54,910 bases of DNA from Ruminococcus sp. (GCF_016287535.1 NZ_JAEFAJ010000019.1:1-54910); one strand, 5' to 3'; numbered from the stretch's first letter, positions 41,243 through 49,716 are shown. Numbers and translations: made by a program. The notes: generated by a model not told the origin, from the sequence alone.

Positions 41243-41295
41243 ATTATCCCATATCGGGATAATAATATTATACCAAAATGGTATAATATTGTCAA
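41243..41295. promoter_or_regulatory. Twin operators inside divergent promoters
   Basis: Adjacent palindromes ATTATCCC-N5-GGGATAAT (41243-41263) and AATATTATACC-N5-GGTATAATATT (41264-41290) share the pattern ATTATMCC-N5-GGKATAAT with centres 24 bp apart. The leftward promoter is TTGACA (41290-41295), 17 bp, TATAAT (41267-41272), so the second operator fills its spacer. The rightward extended -10 TGGTATAAT (41279-41287) lies in the same operator. Confidence 0.82.
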
Positions 41296-41308
41296 GAGGT
41301 TTTGTATT

Positions 41309-41515
41309 ATGAGACTAAAAGAACTGCGCAAAAAGCGAAAAATAACACAGCAAAGACTTGCAATAGAATTGAATATGTCGCAAAACAGTATAAGCCGTTA
41401 TGAAAATGAAGTTCGTGAAGCTGATTATCAGACGCTTATAAAGTTCGCCGACTATTTCAACGTCTCCGTGGATTATCTGCTTGAACGCACTGACAATCCT
41501 AAATTTTTGAAATAA
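41309..41515 (+). CDS. Cro/CI-type HTH regulator (68 aa)
   Basis: Compact HTH_3 protein: LKELRKKRKITQQRLAIELNM, SQNSISRYENEVREADYQTL and FADYFNVSVDYLLERTDN, full length for a stand-alone Xre domain. GAGG lies 9 nt before the ATG. Divergent from the lipoprotein at 40344 and followed by a terminator, so it is a monocistronic regulator, probably autoregulated through 41243-41290. Confidence 0.93.
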   Translation: MRLKELRKKRKITQQRLAIELNMSQNSISRYENEVREADYQTLIKFADYFNVSVDYLLERTDNPKFLK

Positions 41516-41516
41516 A

Positions 41517-41541
41517 AGTCTGCCGAAGGGCAGGCTTTTTT
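41517..41541 (+). terminator. Terminator of HTH gene at 41309
   Basis: AGTCTGCC / GGCAGGCT hairpin with GAAG loop followed by TTTTTTA, immediately after the stop codon. Confidence 0.88.
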
Positions 41542-41571
41542 ATGTCAATGTACAAATATTATATAAAAAGC

Positions 41572-41600
41572 GTGACAAGACAACAAATGTGTGATATAAT
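41572..41600 (+). promoter_or_regulatory. Promoter of metG
   Basis: GTGACA (41572-41577), 17-bp spacer, TATAAT (41595-41600), with TG extension; about 66 bp before the ATG. No T-box leader is seen in the short 5' UTR. Confidence 0.82.
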
Positions 41601-41665
41601 ATAATCTGTATCCGTTTCTTTCATTCGGAAGCGGAAATTTTCACACTCAGATTGGAGCGATTATT

Positions 41666-43651
41666 ATGTCAAAAGGAACCTTTTACATCACCACGCCTAT
41701 TTATTATCCTTCGGGCGATCCACATATAGGTCACTGCTATACGACAGTTGCCTGCGATACTATTGCCCGTTACAAGCGAATGCAGGGCCATGACGTAATG
41801 TTCCTTACAGGCACTGACGAACACGGTCTTAAAATAGAGCAGAAGGCTGCCGAGCAGGGCGTTACTCCCAAGGAGTACGTTGATGTCATCGTCAGCAAGT
41901 TCAAGAACCTCTGGAAATACATGAACATCTCCTACGACAGATATATCCGTACCACCGACGACTACCACGTTGAAGCGGTACAGAAGATATTCAAGGAGCT
42001 CTACGACAGAGGATATATCTACAAGGGCGAATACTCAGGCAAATACTGCACTCCCTGCGAGAGCTTCTGGACAGACTCACAGCTGGACGAGAACGGCTGC
42101 TGTCCCGAATGTCACAGACCCGTAAAGTTTGCAAAGGAGGAGGCATACTTCTTCAAGATGTCTCCCTTTGCAGAGCGTATAGAAAAGCTTCTCATGGAGA
42201 CGGACTACCTCCGTCCAAAGACAAGAGCAGTGGAGCTGGTAAACAACTTCATCAAGCCCGGTCTTGAGGACCTCTGCGTGTCAAGGACCTCGTTCACATG
42301 GGGCGTTCCCGTATCCTTCGACGAAAAGCACGTCGTATACGTATGGATAGACGCTCTCTCCAACTATATCACAGCTCTCGGCTATGAGAACTCCGCACAC
42401 AGCGACTTCGAGAAGTTCTGGCCCGCGGACGTTCACATGGTAGCAAAGGACATCATGCGCTTCCACGCTATCATATGGCCTGCAATGCTCATGGCTCTCG
42501 ACCTGCCTCTCCCCAAGCACCTTGCGGTACACGGCTATATCACCATGCAAAGCAAGGGCGGCGAGAGCGTCAAGATGTCAAAGTCTCTCGGAAACGTAGT
42601 TGACCCATTCGTACTGGGCGAGCGCTACGGCTGCGACTCCATAAGATACCATATCCTGCGTGAAATGGCTCTCGGCGCTGACAGCCTCTTCTCAAATGAG
42701 ATAATGATAAACCGTATAAACTCCGACCTTGCAAACGGCTTCGGAAACCTTGTTTCCCGTACCGTTGCAATGGCTGACAAATATTTTGGCGGTACTCTCC
42801 CCACAGACCGTGAAGGCGACGCTCTCGATGACGAATTCAAGGCTACAGTCACTTCACTCTGCGGTGAGGTGGACAAGTGCATCGATGAGACAAAGCTGAA
42901 ACAGGCTCTTGAAGAGATATCAAAGGTAGTTGACCGCGCGAACAAGTACATCGACGAGACAGAGCCATGGAAGCTGGGCAAGGACGATACAAAGAAGGCA
43001 CGTCTTGCGGCTGTGCTCTATAATCTCCTTGAAGCTATCCGCATAACCTCTGCCCTCCTTGCCCCCTTCATGCCCACTACAATGCCTAAGGTATGGGAGC
43101 AGATAGGTGCTTCCGCAGCTGATGTGGAGTACGAAAAGCTCAGCAAATTCGGTGTGCTGCCTGAAAATGTAACTGTTCACAAGGGCGAGATACTCTTCCC
43201 AAGAATAGACGTTGACAAGGAAATAGAAGAACTCAACGCAATACTCACAAAGAATATGGAGGCTGCAAAGGCAAAGCTCTCCGCAGAGGAAAAGGGCGAG
43301 GCTCCGAAGGAGGAGATACAGCTCGCTCCGGAGATAACCATAGACGACTTTGCAAAGGTAGAGATAAGAGTTGCAAAGGTAATTGCCTGCGAAAAGGTAA
43401 AGAAGTCAGACAAGCTCCTCTGTTTGCAGCTTGACGACGGCATGGGCGGACGTCAGGTGGTATCAGGTATCGCTCAGTACTACGAGCCTGAGGACCTTAT
43501 CGGAAAGAAGCTTCAGCTCATCGCTAACCTCAAGCCTGTAAAGCTCAGAGGCGTTGACAGCAACGGCATGATATGCGCAGCCGATACTCCCGACGGAGTA
43601 AAGGTGATATTCGTAGACGACAGTATCCCCGTAGGCTCAAAGGTAAGATAA
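41666..43651 (+). CDS. metG: Methionyl-tRNA synthetase
   Basis: Protein of 661 aa. The class I signature DPHIGHCYTT (around residue 19), KMSKSLGN (near residue 304) and a Cys cluster (CTPCES, CPECHR) that would hold zinc are intact. The C-terminal domain from about residue 555 (EITIDDFAKVEIRVAKVIACEKVKKSDKLL, split) is the tRNA-binding EMAP-like module. Single-gene unit with its own promoter and terminator. Confidence 0.98.
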   Translation: MSKGTFYITTPIYYPSGDPHIGHCYTTVACDTIARYKRMQGHDVMFLTGTDEHGLKIEQKAAEQGVTPKEYVDVIVSKFKNLWKYMNISYDRYIRTTDDYHVEAVQKIFKELYDRGYIYKGEYSGKYCTPCESFWTDSQLDENGCCPECHRPVKFAKEEAYFFKMSPFAERIEKLLMETDYLRPKTRAVELVNNFIKPGLEDLCVSRTSFTWGVPVSFDEKHVVYVWIDALSNYITALGYENSAHSDFEKFWPADVHMVAKDIMRFHAIIWPAMLMALDLPLPKHLAVHGYITMQSKGGESVKMSKSLGNVVDPFVLGERYGCDSIRYHILREMALGADSLFSNEIMINRINSDLANGFGNLVSRTVAMADKYFGGTLPTDREGDALDDEFKATVTSLCGEVDKCIDETKLKQALEEISKVVDRANKYIDETEPWKLGKDDTKKARLAAVLYNLLEAIRITSALLAPFMPTTMPKVWEQIGASAADVEYEKLSKFGVLPENVTVHKGEILFPRIDVDKEIEELNAILTKNMEAAKAKLSAEEKGEAPKEEIQLAPEITIDDFAKVEIRVAKVIACEKVKKSDKLLCLQLDDGMGGRQVVSGIAQYYEPEDLIGKKLQLIANLKPVKLRGVDSNGMICAADTPDGVKVIFVDDSIPVGSKVR

Positions 43652-43656
43652 TAATA

Positions 43657-43696
43657 AAAAGTCCCGTAAGCAGCAGGCTGTTTACGGGACTTTTAT
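43657..43696 (+). terminator. Terminator of metG
   Basis: AAAAGTCCCGTAA / TTTACGGGACTTTT hairpin with TTATTTTT following. The A-rich 5' side could also stop leftward transcription after ispD. Confidence 0.88.
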
Positions 43697-43779
43697 TTTT
43701 ATGGAAATATAACTTTTTGGGGGTATGGCGTTCGCAATTGCTGATTATATCACAAATGCCCCCCTTTTTTTATATGCTC

Positions 43780-44457
43780 TCAGCTCTGCCTGAGCAGCAC
43801 CTCCGCAATAGCGATATCCTCAGGAGTGGTTATCTTTATGTTGGTATAGTCTCCCACGGTCATTGCCACCTTTCCGCCGATAGCCTCCACCAGCTGGCAG
43901 TCGTCGGTGAAATCGAGATCATGCTCCAGCGCAAAATCTATTCCCTCAAAGTAAAGGCTGCGCTTGAATATCTGCGGAGTCTGTGTTATATAAAGGGAGC
44001 TTCTCGGCGGAGTATCAACTATAAGTCCGCCGTCCACCGCCTTGATAGTATCCTTGACAGGAACTCCGAGGGTAGCGCCGCCGAATACGGCTGCGTCCTT
44101 TATGACTTTTTCGATATGCTCCGGCTTTACAAGAGGACGGGCACCGTCATGTACGGCGACCAGCTCCGTATCCTTGGATATCTTCTTTATGCCGTTGATA
44201 ACGCTTGCCTGACGTGTAGCGCCGCCGGTAGTACAGACTGCCAGTTTTGTTATGCCTGCCGCACTTGCTTCCTCCTGTATAGCGGGTATATCCTCCTCAC
44301 GGGCAACTATCACTATCTCGCTGACGCTCTCACAGCTCTGAAAAGCCTGCATGGTAACGCCTATGACCTTTCTTTCTCCGAGTGGGAGCAGTATCTTGTT
44401 CACACCGCCCATTCTTGTCGAGTTTCCAGCACATACTATAACAACTGATGTTTTCAT
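43780..44457 (-). CDS. ispD: 2-C-methyl-D-erythritol 4-phosphate cytidylyltransferase
   Basis: Protein of 225 aa of the MEP isoprenoid pathway. The nucleotide-binding loop CAGNSTRMGGVNKILLPL is a slightly changed form of the usual AAGxGxRMG, and VAVHDGARPLV and DDCQLVEAIGGKVAMTVGDYTNIKITTPEDI (split) are standard. Its ATG lies 1 bp after the stop of the interrupted glycosidase-like gene, so it is probably translated from the same transcript; no own promoter was seen. Confidence 0.95.
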   Translation of the reverse strand: MKTSVVIVCAGNSTRMGGVNKILLPLGERKVIGVTMQAFQSCESVSEIVIVAREEDIPAIQEEASAAGITKLAVCTTGGATRQASVINGIKKISKDTELVAVHDGARPLVKPEHIEKVIKDAAVFGGATLGVPVKDTIKAVDGGLIVDTPPRSSLYITQTPQIFKRSLYFEGIDFALEHDLDFTDDCQLVEAIGGKVAMTVGDYTNIKITTPEDIAIAEVLLRQS

Positions 44458-44458
44458 A

Positions 44459-45916
44459 TCATGTATTTCCTTCCGTAATGTCTTTATCAGGCTCTGTGGG
44501 AGCAGTTCTTATGCATATCTCCGGCAGCCCTTTCAGTACATAATAATAGTTGAACATACCGTCCTCTGCCGACAGGTCGTTCTCGCCGCTTGCAGGCGGA
44601 GCAAATATCTTCAGCAGCATATCGCAGCTGCCGCCAACAGGCTTTTCGTAGAACGCAGGCATAAGGTCGATATATTTTGTCTCCGGAGCTTTATAGAACC
44701 AGCGCCCGTTCAGCTCCAGCATAAGGTTTGAATCGTCCCTGAAAAACAGCTCGCAGAACACTGGAGCAGCTTCAAAATGCAGGGGCACAGCTATGCCCTC
44801 GGCGTCCTCCGAGCTTCCCCAGCGCAGCTTCACAGGTAGCTCTGTCTCCTCTCCCACCGTCATCGACGGCAGGAACCTCTCCCTGTTTATTATCTCCCTG
44901 TAGGTCTTCATGACCGGTTGTTCGATACCCACATCAGCGTTGTTCGGGTCCTCGCGTTCGAGTCCGAGCCTGCCCCGGTCCCGGAACTGATAAAACGTAA
45001 AGCCTGTGAACCAGTCCGCATTTTCCTCCTCTATGATATCGCAGAACAGCCTTACCATATCAGCCTGTTCATAAGGTCCCGCAACATCTCCGTCAGCGTT
45101 CATCTCCGACATTATCATGGGCTTTGAAGTTCCGCCGCAGAGGTATCTGAAGCGCTCACAGCTCCTTTTCGTAAGCTCGAACACCTCCCGTACGGAATAC
45201 CTGCAATGAGTGGTGCCGCCGCTCTCTGCGATATCGCAGGGCCAGCCCCAGTGGAGAGCAAGATACTTGTCCACAGACCATATATCCGTATCGCGGACAG
45301 CCTGTGTAAACTCCTTCTCCATTACCATTTCCTCGGAGCTGATGTCCTCTACTCCGCCGATACAGAGCACCGTCTGCACATTGGGAGCGTGTTCCTTTAT
45401 TATTTTCACGGCACGGCAGTAGAAGTCCGCTACCTGCTGATGATCCGCTCTCTTGCAGAACTCGAACCAATCTCCCGTAGCCTCGTGATTTATTCTCAGG
45501 AAGAGCCTGCCGAAGCTTTTCAGATCCTCGCCTATAGCGGCAAGGTATTCGTCGGTAACAAAGGGGTCTATAGTGAGGGTCAGGGTCACGTCCTGACCGT
45601 GCCTGCGTATATCCCGCATAAACGTAAAGGGCTCGCCGTCGGTGCTGCCGCCTATACCGCCGAGATAGGGAAAATAGTCATCATAGGGGTAGTCCCACTG
45701 GAACTTCACTTCCTTATCCTTGTATACCTCCGAAATACGCCCCGGAAATTCTTTATCAAGCGGGTAATAGCATTACATGAGGCTTATGCTGCGGTGAGGT
45801 CTGCCCAGTTTGCTGAGGATATAATCCTGACTGACATACTCACCTCTTTCGCTTCCGTCGCCGAGATCCACAGCGCATAAAGCACTGCCCATTGTCAGCT
45901 TCAGGACCTTTTTCAT
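44459..45916 (-). pseudogene. Glycoside-hydrolase-like gene interrupted by in-frame UAA
   Basis: One reading frame of 486 codons begins at ATG 45916 (AAAGGA 9 nt upstream) but has a TAA at 45773-45775 after 47 codons, between ...SISLM and CYYPLDKEFPG.... The long 3' part (416 codons from GTG 45709) looks like a TIM-barrel glycosidase, with Glu in LRINHEATGDW and in MIMSEMNAD as candidate acid/base and nucleophile, and a C-terminal beta domain. No signal peptide. The GTG has AAGGA 7 nt before it, so a shortened product is possible. Family unsure (clan GH-A-like). Confidence 0.75.
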
Positions 45917-45962
45917 TTCATTGTTTCCTTTCAGGTAGTTGTAATGATAATAATACACATTA

Positions 45963-45991
45963 ATTATAATACACATTGCATACACTGTCAA
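45963..45991 (-). promoter_or_regulatory. Promoter of the interrupted glycosidase-ispD transcript
   Basis: Leftward TTGACA (45986-45991), 17-bp spacer, TATAAT (45963-45968), full consensus. Direct repeats of ATGTGTATTAT overlap the spacer and the start site, a possible operator. Confidence 0.88.
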
Positions 45992-46049
45992 CTTCCGGCA
46001 GACAAAATCGCCTCAGGCAATAGATCGGTACTCAAATAGAAATATCAAG

Positions 46050-46086
46050 CCATAGTAATTCTGATTAAAAGTCAGAAGTACTATGG
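46050..46086. other. Inverted repeat upstream of small orphan gene
   Basis: CCATAGTA..TACTATGG with inner ATTCTGA/TCAGAAG pairing, 15 bp in each arm with few mismatches. No T-tract. It lies between two divergent consensus promoters. Confidence 0.5.
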
Positions 46087-46094
46087 CGTTTCTA

Positions 46095-46123
46095 TTGACA
46101 GTGCGGCAATTACGTGATATAAT
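46095..46123 (+). promoter_or_regulatory. Promoter of the 115-aa orphan gene
   Basis: TTGACA (46095-46100), 17-bp spacer, TATAAT (46118-46123) with TG extension: both boxes match the consensus exactly. Confidence 0.9.
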
Positions 46124-46160
46124 TGTTGCTAATATAAACCGGTATTTAATATGATAGGTA

Positions 46161-46508
46161 GTGATCACTATAAAAACCTTTGAATTACAACCTTTGCGAA
46201 TTCCAGCAGGTTGGTTTGTAAGTTATAATATGTTCTCTGAATATGACCCTGATACTGACAGTGAAGAATATTGTTTTGAATTATGTGAAGATATGTTGCA
46301 ATTGAAGAATAAAAATTTATTGATAGACTTAGGGTGGTATCCAGAGGGAGATATTAAAGGAAATTATAGACTTTTCCTTGTTGATACAACTAAAGAGTTA
46401 CCTTTTGAAACACCTCTTCAAGTTTTTAGTTCCAGATCAAAAAAAGAAATAATACAAATGATTGAATATTGGACAAACTATGGGTTCTTTTCAAAATACC
46501 TACGCTAA
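46161..46508 (+). CDS. Hypothetical protein, AT-rich orphan
   Basis: Protein of 115 aa starting with GTG; only a weak AGG lies just upstream, so the start is unsure, but no later ATG fits before residue 25. Soluble, acidic and aromatic-rich (PAGWFVSYNMFSEYDPDTD, LIDLGWYPEGDIKGNY). The style of sequence is that of small immunity-type proteins, but no family is recognised and no toxin gene is adjacent. AT-rich base use and a perfect promoter suggest a recently gained gene. Inverted repeat 46544-46572 follows it. Confidence 0.65.
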   Translation: MITIKTFELQPLRIPAGWFVSYNMFSEYDPDTDSEEYCFELCEDMLQLKNKNLLIDLGWYPEGDIKGNYRLFLVDTTKELPFETPLQVFSSRSKKEIIQMIEYWTNYGFFSKYLR

Positions 46509-46543
46509 ACCCTAATTTATCTGAGCAGTCAAATAAATACGAT

Positions 46544-46572
46544 GCCCCAAAGCAGTTTAGCTGCTTTGGGGC
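46544..46572. other. Inverted repeat after the orphan gene
   Basis: GCCCCAAAGCAG / CTGCTTTGGGGC with a 5-nt loop. The hairpin is strong, but neither strand has a T-tract next to it, so termination of the orphan gene or of the kinase gene at 46627 is only possible. Confidence 0.5.
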
Positions 46573-46626
46573 AAAACTTATATATGGACATAAGCCTATA
46601 CTGCCGGAGGCGCTGTACACTGTATG

Positions 46627-48930
46627 TCACATAGTTACTATGAAGCATACTCCCTTGCCGGGCTGATTTAGGACGTGTATCTTGAACTTGTGCTTGTCCG
46701 CTACGGATTTTGCGATAGCAAGACCAAGTCCGTAGCCGCCTGTTGCGCGGTTTCTTGACTCGTCGCTGCGGTAGAAGCGCTCGAATATCTTCTCGGTGTC
46801 GGTCTCCTTGATACCCTCGCCGGTATTGAATACCGAGAACAGCTTCCTTTCACCGGAACGCTTCAGCGTTACCTGTATAGTGCCGCCGGCGTTGGAGTAT
46901 TTCAGAGCGTTGTCGATGAATATCGCAGCCATCTGCTTGATATGCTTCTCGCTGCCGTTGAGCATTATATTGTCCTCAATATTGACCTCGAACTTCTTGT
47001 TGCTCTCAAACGCCTGACACTCAAACGGCAGAGCTGTATTGGCGATCGCCTTGCTGAGATTGAAGTATCTGCGTTCAAGCTCATTATTGCTGTTTTCGAG
47101 TCTTGTAAGATTGAGGAGATCGTTTACAAGCACGCTCATTCGGTCAGTCTGTGACTTGATATAGTTGAGCCACTTGTTATCGCCGATCTCGCCTTCGAGA
47201 ACATCTGCATTGGTTGATATAACAGTAAGAGGAGTTTTGAGCTCGTGGCTTGCGTCAGAAACGAACTGCTTCTGCTTGTCGAAAGCAGTCTTGATAGGCT
47301 GAATGCTCTTCTTGCTGAGGAAGTAAGCAAACACTGAAAGCACTACCATAGCTATGAATCCTACCATGATAGTAGTGCGCTTTAACTGCTTGAGAACATT
47401 GGTCTCGTAGCTGTTGTCAGTAAGTATCATGATAGTACCGTTCGGCTTGCTTGCTTTATAGTACTGATACGAATCTACCAGACCTGTATCACGCTTGACA
47501 TTGATGATACCGGTATCATGTCTGTCGTTGATTATGATACTTGTGTACTTCTGCGCCCTTGCCACATCAATATCGGTATAGAGCTGGTTGAGGTACTTGC
47601 CGTTGGTATCAGCCATCAGTGCAAAGTAGTCCACAAAGCCGATCTTTCTCGGTATCTCCTCCACCTTTGCCGCGTTTTTGGCGCTGTTCTGATTACCTGT
47701 ATTTACTGTACGTGCAGCAATACCTGACGTACCGCTTTCCGAAAGGAGTACTAGCTCATAGCCGCTGCCGTCCTCTGATGTCTGAGCAATAATATCATCG
47801 GGATCAGCGGTATCCTGCTCAGAGCTGTACCTTTTGAATTCCTCTTTTACCTCTTCGGGCTCATTGCTGTTGGCTTTGGGGGGAGCGCTGCTCTCGCTGT
47901 CCTTTACCTTCTTGTTCCAGGGGCTGTACGGATTGTTCGGATCCCACAGATTGTAGGGATTAGAACTGCTCCACCACTGTGAATACTTTTCTTCCTGCTC
48001 CGGGCTGACTTCGATCCACGGCGGGATACCTGTTCCGTCCCATGTCTCGCCGTTATTGTTCTTCCACTGCTTGCCGTCCCAGTACCAGCCGTTCATGCTC
48101 TGACTGTTCCAGTCCTGACCGCCCCAGTCGCCGCTGTTCCAGTCCTGACTGCCCCAGCCGCCGCTCCAGTCCTGACCGCCGCTGCTGCCGCCCTGATTGT
48201 TCCAGTCCTGACTGCCCCAGCCGCCGCTCCAGTCCTTACCGCCGCTGCTGCCGCCCTGATTGTTCCAGTCCTGATTGCCCCAGCCGCCGCTCCAGCCCTG
48301 ACTGCCGGTGCTGCCGCCCTGATTGTTCCAGTCCTGACCGCCCCAGGCTCCGCTGTTCCAGCCCTGATTCCAGTTCTGACCGTCGCTGCTGCCGTCCTGT
48401 TTGTTCCAGTCCTGATTCCAGCCGCCGGACATATCCGGGAACGTAGCGTCCTCAGGCATTGTTGGGAATATCACCCACGGACGTATTGTAGTATCCGGCT
48501 CAGCCGGCTGAGTATCCGGATCAACCGAAGGCTGATCTTCGGGCTCAGTCACTTCTCCCTCTGTGGGAGCGTCGGTATTTGCGGGCACATCTGATGATGT
48601 CGCAGCGTCGGTGCCCTCTGCGGTCGTATCCGTTTCAGCCGTAGTTGACGGATCAGACGGATTTGAAGGCTTTGACGGCGGAGGAGCCTCCCTTTCGTTC
48701 TTGGGCTCGGAATGACTCACGAAGTAGAATGTTGCTTTTCTCTCGTCATAGCCTATATCCGCGGCGATCTCCTCCAGCACCTCTTTGGACTGCATATTCA
48801 TCACCGATTCTGTTATCATGTTTATACCGAAAATAAGTGCAATAAACACAGCAAGAAGAATACTGACGATCATACCGAAAAGCTTCATCTGCGCTCTTCT
48901 GAACATACGGTCATGTACTTTTCTGAACAT
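46627..48930 (-). CDS. Sensor histidine kinase with Trp/Gly/Asn-rich repeat sensor domain
   Basis: Protein of 767 aa. First membrane segment at about 19-40, then about 480 extracytoplasmic residues: a Thr/Glu/Pro/Asp linker (60-155), Trp/Gly/Asn/Gln/Ser-rich 21-residue repeats (about 170-280), a Trp-rich stretch (NGWYWDGKQWKNNNG), and a mixed domain. The second membrane segment lies at about 515-540. The kinase core is standard: H-box DASHELKTPL (His near 562), N-box FIDNALKYS, NTGEGI and GYGLGLAIAK. It lies 23 bp after its response regulator gene. Confidence 0.9.
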   Translation of the reverse strand: MFRKVHDRMFRRAQMKLFGMIVSILLAVFIALIFGINMITESVMNMQSKEVLEEIAADIGYDERKATFYFVSHSEPKNEREAPPPSKPSNPSDPSTTAETDTTAEGTDAATSSDVPANTDAPTEGEVTEPEDQPSVDPDTQPAEPDTTIRPWVIFPTMPEDATFPDMSGGWNQDWNKQDGSSDGQNWNQGWNSGAWGGQDWNNQGGSTGSQGWSGGWGNQDWNNQGGSSGGKDWSGGWGSQDWNNQGGSSGGQDWSGGWGSQDWNSGDWGGQDWNSQSMNGWYWDGKQWKNNNGETWDGTGIPPWIEVSPEQEEKYSQWWSSSNPYNLWDPNNPYSPWNKKVKDSESSAPPKANSNEPEEVKEEFKRYSSEQDTADPDDIIAQTSEDGSGYELVLLSESGTSGIAARTVNTGNQNSAKNAAKVEEIPRKIGFVDYFALMADTNGKYLNQLYTDIDVARAQKYTSIIINDRHDTGIINVKRDTGLVDSYQYYKASKPNGTIMILTDNSYETNVLKQLKRTTIMVGFIAMVVLSVFAYFLSKKSIQPIKTAFDKQKQFVSDASHELKTPLTVISTNADVLEGEIGDNKWLNYIKSQTDRMSVLVNDLLNLTRLENSNNELERRYFNLSKAIANTALPFECQAFESNKKFEVNIEDNIMLNGSEKHIKQMAAIFIDNALKYSNAGGTIQVTLKRSGERKLFSVFNTGEGIKETDTEKIFERFYRSDESRNRATGGYGLGLAIAKSVADKHKFKIHVLNQPGKGVCFIVTM
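48103..48354. repeat. 63-bp tandem repeat coding for 21-residue units
   Basis: Copies start at 48166, 48229 and 48292, exactly 63 bp apart, with degenerate neighbours at 48103 and beyond 48354. They code, on the minus strand, for units with QDWNNQGGSSGG and WSGGWG inside the histidine kinase. Copies are nearly identical at DNA level, so copy number may vary between strains. Confidence 0.88.
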
Positions 48931-48953
48931 CTGTCATTCCTCCTTTTTACGGT

Positions 48954-49622
48954 TTATTCCAGCGAGTAGCCAATACCTCTCGCTGTTTTGATCTGCACGG
49001 GAGCCGATATCACTGAAAGCTTTTTTCTGAGGAATGATATGTATACTTCGATATTGTTGTATTCGACATCGCTCTCGTAGCCCCATATTTTTTCAATTAT
49101 TCTTTCCTTTGGAAGTATCTGCCTCGGATTTGATATAAGGAGCTCCATTATCTGATATTCCTTCAGTGAAAGCTTCACATCATTTCCGTGCCACATAACG
49201 GAACAGGTATTCTTATTGAGTTCCAGTCCGTTGTAATCGAGTCTTGCCTCATCGACGAGCTCGCCCTTTCTTCTTGTGAGAGCGCGTACTCTCGCAAGGA
49301 GCTCGCCCGTCACGAAGGGTTTGGTGATATAGTCGTCCGCGCCGCAGTCGAGACCGTTTATCTTGTCCTCGATCTCACTTCTTGCGGTGAGCAGGAGCAC
49401 CGGTGTGTTGATCCTCTCCTGTCTGAGTTTTCTGAGTACCTCTATACCGTTCATTCCCGGAAGCATGATATCGAGAATGATACAGTCATAAACGCCTGTC
49501 AGCGCATTATCAAGTCCGTCAACACCGTCATAAACGGTATCGACATTGTACATATTTCTTTTGAGTATCTCGGACAAAGCGTCCGCAAGCTGCATCTCGT
49601 CCTCAACAACGAGAAGTCTCAT
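48954..49622 (-). CDS. OmpR-family response regulator
   Basis: Protein of 222 aa. The receiver has acidic pair VVEDE, phospho-acceptor Asp in IILDIMLPG (near residue 51), and Lys in YITKPF; a winged-helix DNA-binding domain follows (LSLKEYQIMELLISNP, VEVYISFLRKKL-like YNNIEVYISFLRKKL). ATG at 49622 has GGGGG 7 nt upstream; the frame's first ATG is 14 codons earlier with no such site. It is first gene of the two-gene operon with the repeat-bearing kinase. Confidence 0.95.
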   Translation of the reverse strand: MRLLVVEDEMQLADALSEILKRNMYNVDTVYDGVDGLDNALTGVYDCIILDIMLPGMNGIEVLRKLRQERINTPVLLLTARSEIEDKINGLDCGADDYITKPFVTGELLARVRALTRRKGELVDEARLDYNGLELNKNTCSVMWHGNDVKLSLKEYQIMELLISNPRQILPKERIIEKIWGYESDVEYNNIEVYISFLRKKLSVISAPVQIKTARGIGYSLE

Positions 49623-49716
49623 AATAATACCCCCTTGGATAATCAGCTGCCGCTCCGGCAGCACATCTTTCTGTGCGGAAATGTTTCTGAAGCGTATAAC
49701 ATTCCACTTTAATTAC

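Noticed and set aside
41600..41665. T-box leader in front of metG
   Set aside because: The 5' UTR is too short and has no specifier stem or T-box sequence.
45773..45775. Programmed recoding (selenocysteine, pyrrolysine) at the in-frame stop of the glycosidase gene
   Set aside because: The codon is UAA, not UGA or UAG, and no special stem-loop follows; a nonsense mutation or error is simpler.
48103..48354. Possible CRISPR array
   Set aside because: Repeats are exactly 63 bp with no unique spacers and lie in frame inside a kinase gene.
48042..48446. Plus-strand frame of Ser/Arg/Cys/Pro repeats
   Set aside because: It is the antisense of the kinase's 63-bp repeats, without start signals.
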